Of a stretch of DNA of 46,328 nt, positions 24,772 through 32,670 are shown piece by piece. How positions within the stretch are numbered: the stretch's first letter is position 1; each line of letters opens with the position of its first letter. The stretch is from Eubacterium sp. CAG:841. Lineage in GTDB: Bacteria > Bacillota > Clostridia > Oscillospirales > CAG-272. The DNA lies in NCBI GenBank assembly GCA_000437375.1, contig FR898226.1:187677-234004 (forward strand). The letters run 5' to 3'. The notes beneath the pieces were generated by a model. It saw only the letters and a program-made list of their open reading frames with translations. It searched no databases and had not been told where the DNA came from. The position numbers were made by a program, and so were the translations under genes.

Positions 24772-26205
24772 TTATTTTCTGTTTCCGAGCAAAAGTCTGG
24801 ATTTGCCGCCTGTTTTCGTGACCTGATTTTCGGCAATTCCGAGTTCTTTTGCTATAAGCTCAGTCACAAACGGTGTGCAGAAACCCGCCTGGCAGCGTCC
24901 CATTCCGGCTCTTGTTCTGCGTTTTATGCCGTCAATCGTTGTCGCTTTCGGATTTTGTCTTATAGCGGCAAGAATCTCGCCCTCCGTTACAGTCTCGCAA
25001 CGACATATTACTCTGCCGTATGACGGATCTTTCTTTATTATTTCGTTTTTCTCGTCAGCCGAAAGCGTGCGGAAATGCTTGCATGAAACGCGAGTATCAA
25101 TATGACCCGATTTTTCTTCAAGCTTAAGCCCCGCTTCCGCAAGAAGGTTTACTATATACTCCGCTATTGCCGGAGATGAAGAAAGTCCGGGAGAGTCAAT
25201 TCCCACTGCGTTTATTGCACGCGGAGAGTGCGAAGAAATTTCAAGTACAAAATCTTCATTTTCGGCGCAAGCTGCGCGAAGTCCGGCAAAAGACGTAATT
25301 ACAGCTCTGTAATTTATGCCGTCAGCCGAAAGCGAAGCTTTCTCTTTTATTGTGTCAAGACCTTCAAGCGTTGTTGTCTTGTCGTCCTTTTCCGTCTTTT
25401 CGGATGTAGGCCCGACAAGAAGATTTCCGTCAACCGTGGGAGTAACCAGAATACCCTTTCCCGCTTTCGTAGGCGTTTGGAAAATAGTTCTGGAAACAAG
25501 TCCTCCTTCGGACTTGTCAAGAAGCATATATTCGCCCTTCTTTGCGATTATGTGATAATCGTCTCCGTAAAGACGTGCGATGTCATCGGATCCGAGCCCT
25601 GCGGCGTTTACAATGTATTTTGCTTTTATCTCTGCGTCATCGTCGGATTTCAATGTGTAAACCGAACCGTCGTCGGAAATATCCGTAACCTTGAAATTAC
25701 AATAAAGGTCTGTGCCGTTATCCATAGCATTGCCTACTGCGGCTATTGTAAGATCGTAAGGACAAACTATTCCGGACGAAGTGCAAAGAAGCGCACCGAC
25801 TATATTTTTTGAAAGTGCCGGCTCGAGCTTTCTCGCTTCGTCACCCGTTATTACGGAAAGTCCTGAAACTCCGTTTTCCTTTCCTCTTTCGCAGAGCATC
25901 CTGACGTGCTCGAGCTGCTCTTCGTCAAAGGCAACAACCATTGAACCGTTATTTTTGTAATGAACATCAAGGCGACGGCAAAGATCTGCCATCATTTCTG
26001 CGCCCTTTACGTTAAGCTTCGCTTTGAGAGTTCCGGGAATGGGGTCATATCCACCGTGAACTATAGCACTGTTTGCCTTTGTGGCACCGAGAGCAACATC
26101 GGCTCCCGCTTCAACAAGGCAAACGCTAAGCCTATACTTTGCAAGAGCAACGGCTGTAAGTCCGCCCGTTACTCCCGCTCCGATAACCGCAACATCGTAA
26201 ATCAT
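24772..26205 (-). CDS. GlpA-like FAD-dependent oxidoreductase with BFD-type Fe-S domain
   Basis: A 477-residue flavoprotein of the GlpA/GlpD and L-2-hydroxyglutarate oxidase group. The N-terminal FAD motif is VAVIGAGVTGGLTAVALAKY with LVEAGADVALGATKANSAIVHGGYD. The C-terminal ~100 residues form a BFD-like [2Fe-2S] domain: VICRCETVTEGEI (Cys-x-Cys) and GMGRCQAGFC (Cys-x4-Cys). The substrate is probably glycerol-3-phosphate or a similar hydroxy acid. This fits the adjacent HAD phosphatase but is not proven. GGAG precedes the ATG at normal spacing. Confidence 0.9.
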   Translation of the reverse strand: MIYDVAVIGAGVTGGLTAVALAKYRLSVCLVEAGADVALGATKANSAIVHGGYDPIPGTLKAKLNVKGAEMMADLCRRLDVHYKNNGSMVVAFDEEQLEHVRMLCERGKENGVSGLSVITGDEARKLEPALSKNIVGALLCTSSGIVCPYDLTIAAVGNAMDNGTDLYCNFKVTDISDDGSVYTLKSDDDAEIKAKYIVNAAGLGSDDIARLYGDDYHIIAKKGEYMLLDKSEGGLVSRTIFQTPTKAGKGILVTPTVDGNLLVGPTSEKTEKDDKTTTLEGLDTIKEKASLSADGINYRAVITSFAGLRAACAENEDFVLEISSHSPRAINAVGIDSPGLSSSPAIAEYIVNLLAEAGLKLEEKSGHIDTRVSCKHFRTLSADEKNEIIKKDPSYGRVICRCETVTEGEILAAIRQNPKATTIDGIKRRTRAGMGRCQAGFCTPFVTELIAKELGIAENQVTKTGGKSRLLLGNRK

Positions 26206-26225
26206 TTCTTTCTATCTCCAAATCC

Positions 26226-27056
26226 TTATTGTTTAAGTACATCGGGAATACAGCTTGCATCCCCAACGATGTAATCTATATTATAATCGCTTTCCATAGC
26301 CTGCTTCTCGGTTGTCTCACCGCTCAGGACAAGCATTGTTTTAACGCCTGCGTTTATTCCGCAAGCGATATCGGTATACATCCTGTCACCCACAACAAGA
26401 GTGTTTTCCCTGCATACAAGAGGATCGGAAAGCTTTGTTTTTTCTATCGCCAACAGTGGCATTTCGGGGCGAGGCTTGCCTATGTAGTACGGCGTTTTCC
26501 CCGTAGCGTTGTAAAGCATCCCGCATACGGAGCCGCAGTCCGGAACATAACCGTATTCCGTAGGACAGACAAGATCGGGATTCGCAGCGATAAAAGGTAT
26601 ATCCTTTTCCGTGAGCAGGCGCGAAACATCGTCAAGCTTTTTGTATGTAAGCTCCGTGTCATAGCCCATAACAACGCCTTCTATATCTTCGGAGTAATCC
26701 TCGCAAACGCATACTCCTGCTTCCCTCAGTTCTTTTTTGAACGATTCCGTTCCCGCAACATAAAGTTTTTTTCCGGCAAGATTTGCGTTAAGATAAAGCG
26801 CCGTCGCCTGCGATGAAGTTATGAAGTCCTCATCGCACGCTTCAATTCCGAGACGCGCAAGCTTTTTTACATAAGCCGAAACACTTTTTGATGAATTGTT
26901 TGTCATAAACAGATATGTCTTTCCCTGCGCGCGTATCGCGCCAAGCATATCCTTTGTAAACGGGAACAGATTGTCCCCGAGATATATCGTTCCGTCCATA
27001 TCAAAAAGGAACAGACGTATATCCGCAAGTTTTGAAATATCGCCTTTGAGTATCAT
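26226..27056 (-). CDS. HAD-superfamily phosphatase, NagD/AraL type
   Basis: A 276-residue HAD hydrolase with the class IIA capping arrangement of NagD. Motif I is FLFDMDGTIYLGD (nucleophile Asp at about residue 19). Motif II is FMTNNSSKS, the Lys motif is IGKPRPEM and motif IV is VGDRMYTDIACGINAG. Such enzymes dephosphorylate small sugar or glycerol phosphates. ATG overlaps the AraC stop (ATGA), so expression is coupled. Genomic context suggests action on a metabolite of the adjacent oxidoreductases. Confidence 0.9.
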   Translation of the reverse strand: MILKGDISKLADIRLFLFDMDGTIYLGDNLFPFTKDMLGAIRAQGKTYLFMTNNSSKSVSAYVKKLARLGIEACDEDFITSSQATALYLNANLAGKKLYVAGTESFKKELREAGVCVCEDYSEDIEGVVMGYDTELTYKKLDDVSRLLTEKDIPFIAANPDLVCPTEYGYVPDCGSVCGMLYNATGKTPYYIGKPRPEMPLLAIEKTKLSDPLVCRENTLVVGDRMYTDIACGINAGVKTMLVLSGETTEKQAMESDYNIDYIVGDASCIPDVLKQ

Positions 27057-27883
27057 ATAATCCTTTCAGCCGCTTTTCTGTATTCGGTGGGACAAACGCC
27101 GTATTTCTTACGGAAAAGCGCAGAAAAATAAAGCTGATTGTCATATCCGAGCATTTTTGATATTTCTCCTATCGGAAGCTCGCCGAGCGCGAGCATTTCC
27201 CTTGCTATGCGCAGCTTTTCCGATATTATAAAGTCCTTCGGCGGGACGCCGATAAGCCTTCTGAACATTCTGTAAAACGAATCCGGCGTCATTTCAAGAA
27301 TGTCTGAAAGCTCGCTTTGCATAATGTTTCTTTTTATGTTTACGTGTATGTATTCGAGGACGGCTGCGAGCTTTTCGTGTCTGTCCATTATGTCGCGCCC
27401 TCCCGATTTCGGAAGCGCACTGTCAAGCGCGATTCTTGCAAGCCGGTAAATGTCGCATTTTATTTTCACCGCATTTTCAAGGCGAAGATTTGTAAACTCT
27501 CTCTCAGAGGACAATTCCGAAAGCTCGCGGCAGATCTCCGTTATTTTCTCACCCGTCCGGCCATCGAAATATGTTTTCATATCAAACAGAGAGAACACCT
27601 GAAGATTCGAATACACCGAAAGTCCTATCGCCGCAAACACAAGCTCGCTTCCCTCCGAAACGTCAAGCGTATACTCCGTATCGCACGGCACAAGCACCGC
27701 TTCTCTTTCGGAAACCGATATCTGCTCCCCGCCCGCGTCTATAAGAAAGCTTCCCTTTCCGGCGCACAGGAAAAGCTCAAAAGGCAGTTTTGTAGCCACT
27801 ATTGTTTCGTCGCGATGATAAATCTTGCTTTCCGAAAGCATCAGCTTTGCGGAAACAGTGTTTTCCAAAGAGAGCCTCTCCAC
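27053..27883 (-). CDS. AraC-family transcriptional regulator with cupin sensor
   Basis: A 276-residue regulator. An N-terminal cupin-like part (residues ~15-110, RDETIVATKLPFELFLCAGKGSFLIDAGGEQISV) is followed by a C-terminal double HTH: MQSELSDILEMTPDSFYRMFRRLIGVPPKDFI and ISKMLGYDNQLYFSALFRKKYGVCPTEYRKAA. It probably senses a small ligand in the cupin and controls this operon or a distant target. It lies 22 bases after folT in the same direction. Confidence 0.9.
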   Translation of the reverse strand: MERLSLENTVSAKLMLSESKIYHRDETIVATKLPFELFLCAGKGSFLIDAGGEQISVSEREAVLVPCDTEYTLDVSEGSELVFAAIGLSVYSNLQVFSLFDMKTYFDGRTGEKITEICRELSELSSEREFTNLRLENAVKIKCDIYRLARIALDSALPKSGGRDIMDRHEKLAAVLEYIHVNIKRNIMQSELSDILEMTPDSFYRMFRRLIGVPPKDFIISEKLRIAREMLALGELPIGEISKMLGYDNQLYFSALFRKKYGVCPTEYRKAAERII

Positions 27884-27905
27884 TTCTGTTCCTCCGTTTT
27901 CTCAA

Positions 27906-28622
27906 TTATTTCATTATGTAATAAATGTAATATAAATAAACCGCAACAGCGGCAATAACCGTAAGAGCTGCAAGCAAGGCTATATTTTCGCGTGTAAGCT
28001 TAGGCTTTTCTCCGATCGGAGGAATGAGCTTCATCCTTGAAGCCGCAGGAGCCATCGCAAACAAAAATACGGACAAAAGCAACGTTTCTGCCGGGAACAA
28101 CGCTGCGTTTTTTATTGTTCTTGCCAAAGTAAAGAATTTATATACTTTTTCTATTCCGAAATAAGCATAATACCACCGCATTATTATCGGAGTAAGAAAT
28201 ATATTACATATCAAAACAACCGAAAAGCGCGCCGTCATTATACGAGTGGCAGAGAGCTTTGCACGGTAAAGAAACAGTCCGAAAACAAACGAACTTACCA
28301 TAGCCGTTATTATGTACGGAAAGAAATAATCTCCCTGCGGAAATAAAAACGCGCCGACAGTGTCGCTTATCGCGCCGCTTACAAGTCCCACGAGCGGACC
28401 GTATATCATCGAACCGAGCGCATTCGCGAAAAATCCTAATGAAATATAAAGCACGTTAGGAATTATCGGAATACTGACGCCCTGAATAACTATACGCAGC
28501 GCGGTTATCATAGCCGCAACGACTATCGTTCTCGGGTTTCCGAATTCAGACGCCGCACACCTCCAATAGCCTTTTTCAAACGGTGAATAAAAGCTTCTGA
28601 TTTCTGTATTTGCCGTATTCAT
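27906..28622 (-). CDS. folT: Folate ECF transporter substrate-binding (S) component FolT
   Basis: A 238-residue membrane protein with about six helices. The central stretch RTIVVAAMITALRIVIQGVSIPI and FANALGSMIYGPLVGLVSGAISDTVGAFLFPQGDYFFPYI is typical of the FolT/QueT-like ECF S-component family. It binds folate and works with the shared EcfA/EcfT module encoded elsewhere. ATG at 28622 is chosen because AAAGGAGGAAACC is in ideal position; in-frame codons further upstream lie inside the riboswitch leader. Regulated by the THF riboswitch upstream. Confidence 0.9.
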   Translation of the reverse strand: MNTANTEIRSFYSPFEKGYWRCAASEFGNPRTIVVAAMITALRIVIQGVSIPIIPNVLYISLGFFANALGSMIYGPLVGLVSGAISDTVGAFLFPQGDYFFPYIITAMVSSFVFGLFLYRAKLSATRIMTARFSVVLICNIFLTPIIMRWYYAYFGIEKVYKFFTLARTIKNAALFPAETLLLSVFLFAMAPAASRMKLIPPIGEKPKLTRENIALLAALTVIAAVAVYLYYIYYIMK

Positions 28623-28632
28623 ACGGTTTCCT

Positions 28633-28694
28633 CCTTTCGCTGCATCTTCTTGCTGCCGCAAAGGAAAAACCCGGAGAAAAAACACTTTTCCCCG
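28633..28694 (-). promoter_or_regulatory. Expression platform of the THF riboswitch
   Basis: After the aptamer, CGGGGAAAA (28694-28686) can pair with TTTTCTCCG (28680-28672) to form a hairpin followed by GGGTTTTTCC. This resembles a weak terminator. Next, CCTTTGC (28664-28658) can pair with GCGAAAGG (28640-28633), with one bulged G, covering part of the folT ribosome site. Both transcription termination and ribosome-site masking are possible. Confidence 0.45.
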
Positions 28695-28699
28695 TCGGC

Positions 28700-28800
28700 A
28701 ACAGCGGGATGCAAGTGCGCCACCGCAACGCATAAGCGTTTTCGTCCGGAGATCAACTCCCCGTACCTCCGGCACTTTACGCGGCGCACCTTACTCTGTT
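28700..28800 (-). promoter_or_regulatory. Tetrahydrofolate (THF) riboswitch aptamer
   Basis: The minus-strand leader carries the arrangement of the THF aptamer known upstream of folT. P1: AACAG (28800-28796) with CUGUU (28704-28700). P2: GUGCGCC (28789-28783) with GGCGCAC (28721-28715). The conserved single-stranded CGCGUAAAGUG, a CCGGAG...CUCCGG hairpin, an AACGC/GCGUU hairpin, then GCGGUGGCGCACUUGCAUCC. Position between promoter and folT supports the call. It should sense reduced folates and lower expression when they are abundant. Confidence 0.85.
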
Positions 28801-28817
28801 AATACTATATCATAGTA

Positions 28818-28846
28818 ATTATATCACGAAAAAACACATATTTCAA
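28818..28846 (-). promoter_or_regulatory. Sigma-A promoter of the folT operon
   Basis: On the minus strand TTGAAA (28846-28841), a 17-base spacer and TATAAT (28823-28818). Transcription would begin about 10 bases before the aptamer. Confidence 0.7.
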
Positions 28847-28876
28847 TAGAAACAGAATAAAAATATATGTGTTTTT
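28829..28876 (-). terminator. Long-loop terminator overlapping the folT promoter
   Basis: On the minus strand AAAAACACATAT (28876-28865) pairs with ATATGTGTTTTT (28841-28829), loop of 23 bases, with a T-run. It would end transcripts of the upstream lipoprotein/polA unit, yet its second arm and loop contain the -35 and spacer of the folT promoter. Confidence 0.55.
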
Positions 28877-28884
28877 ACGCAAAG

Positions 28885-29328
28885 CTATCCGTGCATACGC
28901 ACTTTGAACTCATCGCATATCCTGTCTGCGTCCGAAGCTTTTCCCTTTACCCGTATTACATAACAGCCGTCGTAAACAAAGCGTATATTCTCGGCAGGAT
29001 CGCACGGCGGTGCTTCATATCCGCTTTCCATCTCCGCACATATAATAGCGGCGTCTTTTGCGTTTTTTGTCTTTATCACCGTCATTTCAAAGCCATCTGA
29101 CGAAAAGTCCGGAGAAAAAATCGCAGCGCGTTCGACGCATCCGCTATAAGTTTTTTCGGAAATCCCTATCACATAAGAGTCGTCGCCTTCTATGTCCTTT
29201 TGCGAAAGCTCCCTTTCGCTTGCCACAGTAAGACTGCCTGACATATCGGCAAAATCGATTTCTTCCGTCTGCATACATCCGCACAGAAAAAATGCTGACA
29301 TAATAACAAAAACAATAAATTTTTTCAT
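28885..29328 (-). CDS. Lipoprotein, possible DUF4358 family
   Basis: A 147-residue lipoprotein: short signal peptide with lipobox FLCGC (acylated Cys at about 18). The rest resembles DUF4358 proteins (SDGFEMTVIKTKNAKDAAIICAEMESGY and a final beta-rich part, FVYDGCYVIRVKGKASDADRI). Function unknown. Its ribosome site GAGGTGATTTTTAT lies inside the second arm of the hairpin that follows polA. Confidence 0.6.
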   Translation of the reverse strand: MKKFIVFVIMSAFFLCGCMQTEEIDFADMSGSLTVASERELSQKDIEGDDSYVIGISEKTYSGCVERAAIFSPDFSSDGFEMTVIKTKNAKDAAIICAEMESGYEAPPCDPAENIRFVYDGCYVIRVKGKASDADRICDEFKVRMHG

Positions 29329-29334
29329 ATAAAA

Positions 29335-29364
29335 ATCACCTCAAGCAATATTGTTTGAGGTGAT
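29335..29364 (-). terminator. Hairpin after polA, containing the downstream gene's ribosome site
   Basis: Perfect 10-bp stem ATCACCTCAA / TTGAGGTGAT (29364-29355 with 29344-29335 on the minus strand), inner loop also self-complementary (CAATATTG), followed by TTTTT. The second arm holds the GAGGTG ribosome site of the lipoprotein gene. Confidence 0.7.
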
Positions 29365-29379
29365 CTGATTTTTTATTCG

Positions 29380-31893
29380 TCAATGGGCTTCATACCAATT
29401 CTGCCCCTGCGCTATTTCAACCGTAAGCGGGACTGAAAGCTCAACCGCGTGTTCCATTTCGTATTTTAATATATCTGCGGCTTTATCGGCACACGACTTT
29501 GAAGCTTCTACTATAAGCTCGTCGTGTACCTGAAGCAAAAGCCTTGCATCAAGCTTTTCTTCTTTAAGACGTTTGTCAACGGCAACCATAGCGAGTTTTA
29601 TTATATCGGCGGCAGTCCCCTGAATAGGACTGTTCATCGCCACTCTCTCTCCGAACGCAACCTCGTTTCTTCTGTGAGAAGCAAGCTCCGGAATATATCT
29701 TCTCCGTCCGAAAAGCGTGGTTACATAACCGTCCTTTTTAGCTTGCTCAACAACACGCGAAAGGTACTCTTGTACTTTTGGATAACTCTGAAGATAGTTT
29801 TTCATGTACTCTGCAGCCTGTTTGCGCGTTGTATGCATATCTTCGGCAAGAGAAAACTCTCCCATCCCATACATTATTCCGAAGTTAATCACTTTAGCTT
29901 TTTTGCGCATCTCTATTGTGACTTCATCTTTCGGAACGCCGAATATTTTCATTGCTGTTGATGAATGTATGTCAAATCCCGAAAGAAACGCTTCGCGCAT
30001 ATTTTCATCACCCGAAAGCGCGCACAGAAGTCGCAGCTCTATCTGAGAATAATCCGCATCTATAAGCACACGATTTTCGTCCGTAGGGATAAAGAACTTA
30101 CGGAATTGCCTTCCAAGCTCGGTCTTTATGGGAATGTTCTGTAAATTAGGCTCGGTTGACGAAAGTCTTCCCGTTGCTGTAAGTGCCTGTCTGAATCTTG
30201 TATGAACTCTGCCGTTTTTATCGGCGGCGGCAACAAGACCGTCGGCATATGCGCTTTTAAGCTTTCCGGTAACGCGATATTCGAGGATAAAATCGATTAT
30301 AGGTGAAAACGGACGGAGCGATTCAAGGACTTCGGCACTCGTGGAATATCCGCTTTTCGTCTTTTTACCTGCGGGAAGCTTCATTTTTTCAAACAATACA
30401 GAGCCGAGCTGTCGAGGCGAATTTATATTGAATTCTTCATCAGCCAGCTTGTATATTTTTGCGCTCAGCTCATCCTGCGCTTTTCCGAGAACCTTTGAAA
30501 ATTCGACAAGCCGTGCTGTATCAACCTTGAAACCGTCGCTTTCCATTTCATAAAGCACTCTTGCAAGCGGAAGCTCTATATTTTTGTAAAGCTTTGTCTG
30601 CTCCGTTTTTTCAAGCTCGTCTATGAAAACTTTATACAACTCTCCAACGTAATAAGCCTCCGAGGCGCTGTCAACAACTTCCGTGCAAAAATGTTTGCTT
30701 ACGAGCTTACCGAGCGATATATCCGAAGTTCCTCCCACACAAACATACGCCATAAGCATTACGTCATCTTTGCATGAAGAAAGATCAACGTCATATTTTT
30801 CAAGACTGTGACAGTATTCCTTCAGATCGTAGCAAACAAGATCTGCTCCTCCGCAAAGTAGCTCTCTGTTTTCTTTTATACCGTCTATAACCAACAGTTT
30901 CCCGTCGCCCGAAAGGTATATTTCATCGTTATATAGATCTATTGCACAACCGTATTTGACCCCGACCTTGAGGGCGGAGGCATCCGCCCTCTCGACGTCA
31001 GGCAACTCGGGAGTTTTACCGTCATCGGATTCATCTTCAAGCCCGAATCGTTTTATAAGCAATGTAAAATCCAAACGTCGGAAAAGCGCATAAAGCGCTT
31101 TTCGGTCGGGGCCTGTATATGCAAGCCTTTCGAGCAGCGGAAGAAACTGAACATTTCGGTCTATGCGGGCAAGCTTCTGTGAAAGGTAAACCATGTCCTT
31201 GCTTGCGATGAGCTTTGACTTTGTAACAGCCGAAAGCTTTTTTTCTTCAAGATTATCATAAAGAGCGTCAATGCTTCCGTATTCGGCTATCAGTTTCCCT
31301 GCCGTAATCTCGCCTATTCCGGCTGCTCCCGGAATATTGTCCGAGCTGTCGCCCATAAGCGCCTTCATGTCAACGAACTGCGACGGATCAACTCCGTATC
31401 TCGCACGGAAAGCCGCCGTGTCATATCTTACCGATTCTCCCGTTGTGGCAAGCAAAACGGTGGTGTTATCGTCAATAAGCTGAAGCGAGTCTTTATCTCC
31501 CGTAACTATATAGGTTTCTATTCCGTTCTCGGCACATATACGAGAATATGTGCCCAGAATATCGTCGGCTTCATAGCCTGTGCGTTCAACACAGTGAGCG
31601 CCCATAGCTTCAAGACATTCCTTCGCCGGAGCAAACTGCGCAAGCAGATCCGGAGGAGTTGCATGCCTGCCCGCTTTATATTCCGAGAACATCTTGTGGC
31701 GGAAAGTCGGCGCATGAACGTCAAACGCAACCACAAAATAGTCGGGTTCTATTTCCGCTATATGGCGTGAAAGTATGTTTATCATTCCGTAGATCGCATT
31801 TGTCGGTGTTCCGTCGTGCGCAGTAAGATTACGTATTCCGTAATAAGCACGGTTGATTATTGAATTCCCGTCCACACAAAGCATTTTTTTCAT
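29380..31893 (-). CDS. polA: DNA polymerase I
   Basis: An 837-residue family A polymerase for repair and Okazaki-fragment maturation. The N-terminal 5'-3' exonuclease domain (about 1-290) is intact: CVDGNSIINRAYYG, GYEADDILGTYSRI, VTGDKDSLQLID, GDSSDNIPGAAGIG. The middle 3'-5' exonuclease domain is degenerate, as is usual in Firmicutes. The palm and fingers follow: FIPTDENRVLIDADYSQIELR, FGIMYGMGEFSLAEDM and the catalytic VHDELIVEA. ATG at 31893 is chosen over an in-frame TTG at 31902 that sits too close to GAGG; AGGA is about 10 bases from the ATG. Confidence 0.96.
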   Translation of the reverse strand: MKKMLCVDGNSIINRAYYGIRNLTAHDGTPTNAIYGMINILSRHIAEIEPDYFVVAFDVHAPTFRHKMFSEYKAGRHATPPDLLAQFAPAKECLEAMGAHCVERTGYEADDILGTYSRICAENGIETYIVTGDKDSLQLIDDNTTVLLATTGESVRYDTAAFRARYGVDPSQFVDMKALMGDSSDNIPGAAGIGEITAGKLIAEYGSIDALYDNLEEKKLSAVTKSKLIASKDMVYLSQKLARIDRNVQFLPLLERLAYTGPDRKALYALFRRLDFTLLIKRFGLEDESDDGKTPELPDVERADASALKVGVKYGCAIDLYNDEIYLSGDGKLLVIDGIKENRELLCGGADLVCYDLKEYCHSLEKYDVDLSSCKDDVMLMAYVCVGGTSDISLGKLVSKHFCTEVVDSASEAYYVGELYKVFIDELEKTEQTKLYKNIELPLARVLYEMESDGFKVDTARLVEFSKVLGKAQDELSAKIYKLADEEFNINSPRQLGSVLFEKMKLPAGKKTKSGYSTSAEVLESLRPFSPIIDFILEYRVTGKLKSAYADGLVAAADKNGRVHTRFRQALTATGRLSSTEPNLQNIPIKTELGRQFRKFFIPTDENRVLIDADYSQIELRLLCALSGDENMREAFLSGFDIHSSTAMKIFGVPKDEVTIEMRKKAKVINFGIMYGMGEFSLAEDMHTTRKQAAEYMKNYLQSYPKVQEYLSRVVEQAKKDGYVTTLFGRRRYIPELASHRRNEVAFGERVAMNSPIQGTAADIIKLAMVAVDKRLKEEKLDARLLLQVHDELIVEASKSCADKAADILKYEMEHAVELSVPLTVEIAQGQNWYEAH

Positions 31894-31928
31894 ATCGGAC
31901 AAATCCTCTTTTTTTCAGCGTTATATAC

Positions 31929-31956
31929 AGTATAGCATATTTTTTATTATTTGCAA
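31929..31956 (-). promoter_or_regulatory. Sigma-A promoter for polA
   Basis: On the minus strand TTGCAA (31956-31951), a 16-base spacer and TATACT (31934-31929), about 36 bases before the polA start. It lies back-to-back with the tRNA-Thr promoter. Confidence 0.45.
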
Positions 31957-31965
31957 ACAAAAATA

Positions 31966-31994
31966 TTGACAAATCGAAAAGGTTTTGTTATAAT
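31966..31994 (+). promoter_or_regulatory. Sigma-A promoter for tRNA-Thr
   Basis: TTGACA (31966-31971), a 17-base spacer and TATAAT (31989-31994): an exact consensus promoter, 12 bases before the tRNA. Confidence 0.85.
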
Positions 31995-32006
31995 AACACT
32001 CGCAAT

Positions 32007-32082
32007 GCTACTATGGCTCAGTTGGCAGAGCGCGTCCTTGGTAAGGACGAGGTCGCCGGTCCGAATCCGGCTAGTAGCTCCA
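32007..32082 (+). tRNA. tRNA-Thr (anticodon GGT)
   Basis: Full cloverleaf: acceptor GCTACTA / TAGTAGC, D-arm GCTCAGTTGGCAGAGC, anticodon arm CGTCC TTGGTAA GGACG (anticodon GGT, reading ACC/ACU), T-arm CCGGT CCGAATC CGGCT-like, encoded CCA. The T-loop opening reads CCGAATC rather than the usual TTCGAATC, the only odd point. Confidence 0.93.
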
Positions 32083-32115
32083 AAAATCCCGCACTTTCGT
32101 GCGGGATTTTTATTT
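32083..32115. terminator. Terminator after tRNA-Thr, shared with the GNAT gene
   Basis: AAAAATCCCGC, loop ACTTTC-GT, GCGGGATTTTTATTTTC. The stem core CCCGC/GCGGG is the same as at 18654 and 20441. It can also end the convergent GNAT gene. Confidence 0.85.
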
Positions 32116-32667
32116 TCTCTGTTTCAGTGGCAAAAGCATTAAAACAAGCTCCTGCCAGCCTGATATTCTTGAGCGGAAGCCTTTCGGATTCCTTCCGTAT
32201 TCGATAAATCCGAAGCTTTTATAAAGATTTATTGCAGCGATATTGTCAGATACAACATCAAGTTCAAGTTGCTCATAACCGGCGTTCTTTGCGCACTCTA
32301 TACACGCTTCCGTAAGAGCTTTGCCTATTCCGAGTCCCCAGAAAGCCTTTTCGACGCTTATGCCAAACTTTGCGCGATGCTTTGTCTTATATTTTCCGCC
32401 GACAGTGCTGACAGCTGCCATACCGACGATTTTTCCGTCGATAAAAGCACACACTTCTACTTCGTTTTCACTTTCTTCTTTTTTGGAAAGATATTCGCTT
32501 TCCTTTTCAACGGTCATATTGATTTCATCGGGATAAGACAAAAGGAAATCTGTTTCGGCATGTGTTTGCCTGAACGTTCTGCAAACTTCTTCAGTGTCAT
32601 GGGCGGCAGCATTTTTCAAAATGCATTCACGCCCGTCTTTTAATGTTATTGTCCTTTCGAATCTCAT
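32110..32667 (-). CDS. GNAT-family N-acetyltransferase
   Basis: A 185-residue acetyl-CoA-dependent acetyltransferase. The acetyl-CoA-binding loop is KAFWGLGIGKAL (motif A, Q/RxxGxG/A-like), with NIAAINLYKSFGFIEYGR as motif B. N-terminal KDGRECILKNAA is common in the group. Substrate (protein, antibiotic or metabolite) not predictable. It stops inside the tail of the tRNA-Thr terminator and starts 4 bases after the SDR gene stop, so the two are probably co-transcribed. Confidence 0.88.
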   Translation of the reverse strand: MRFERTITLKDGRECILKNAAAHDTEEVCRTFRQTHAETDFLLSYPDEINMTVEKESEYLSKKEESENEVEVCAFIDGKIVGMAAVSTVGGKYKTKHRAKFGISVEKAFWGLGIGKALTEACIECAKNAGYEQLELDVVSDNIAAINLYKSFGFIEYGRNPKGFRSRISGWQELVLMLLPLKQRK

Positions 32668-32670
32668 TTT

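Noticed and set aside
24106..25023. A 305-codon plus-strand frame across the oxidoreductase genes
   Set aside because: Antisense to two well-supported flavoprotein genes; composition is that of a shadow frame.
28801..28820. Near-palindrome TACTAT-ATC-ATAGTA at the folT transcription start as an operator
   Set aside because: It overlaps the -10 region of the promoter, which is AT-rich by nature; no support beyond symmetry.
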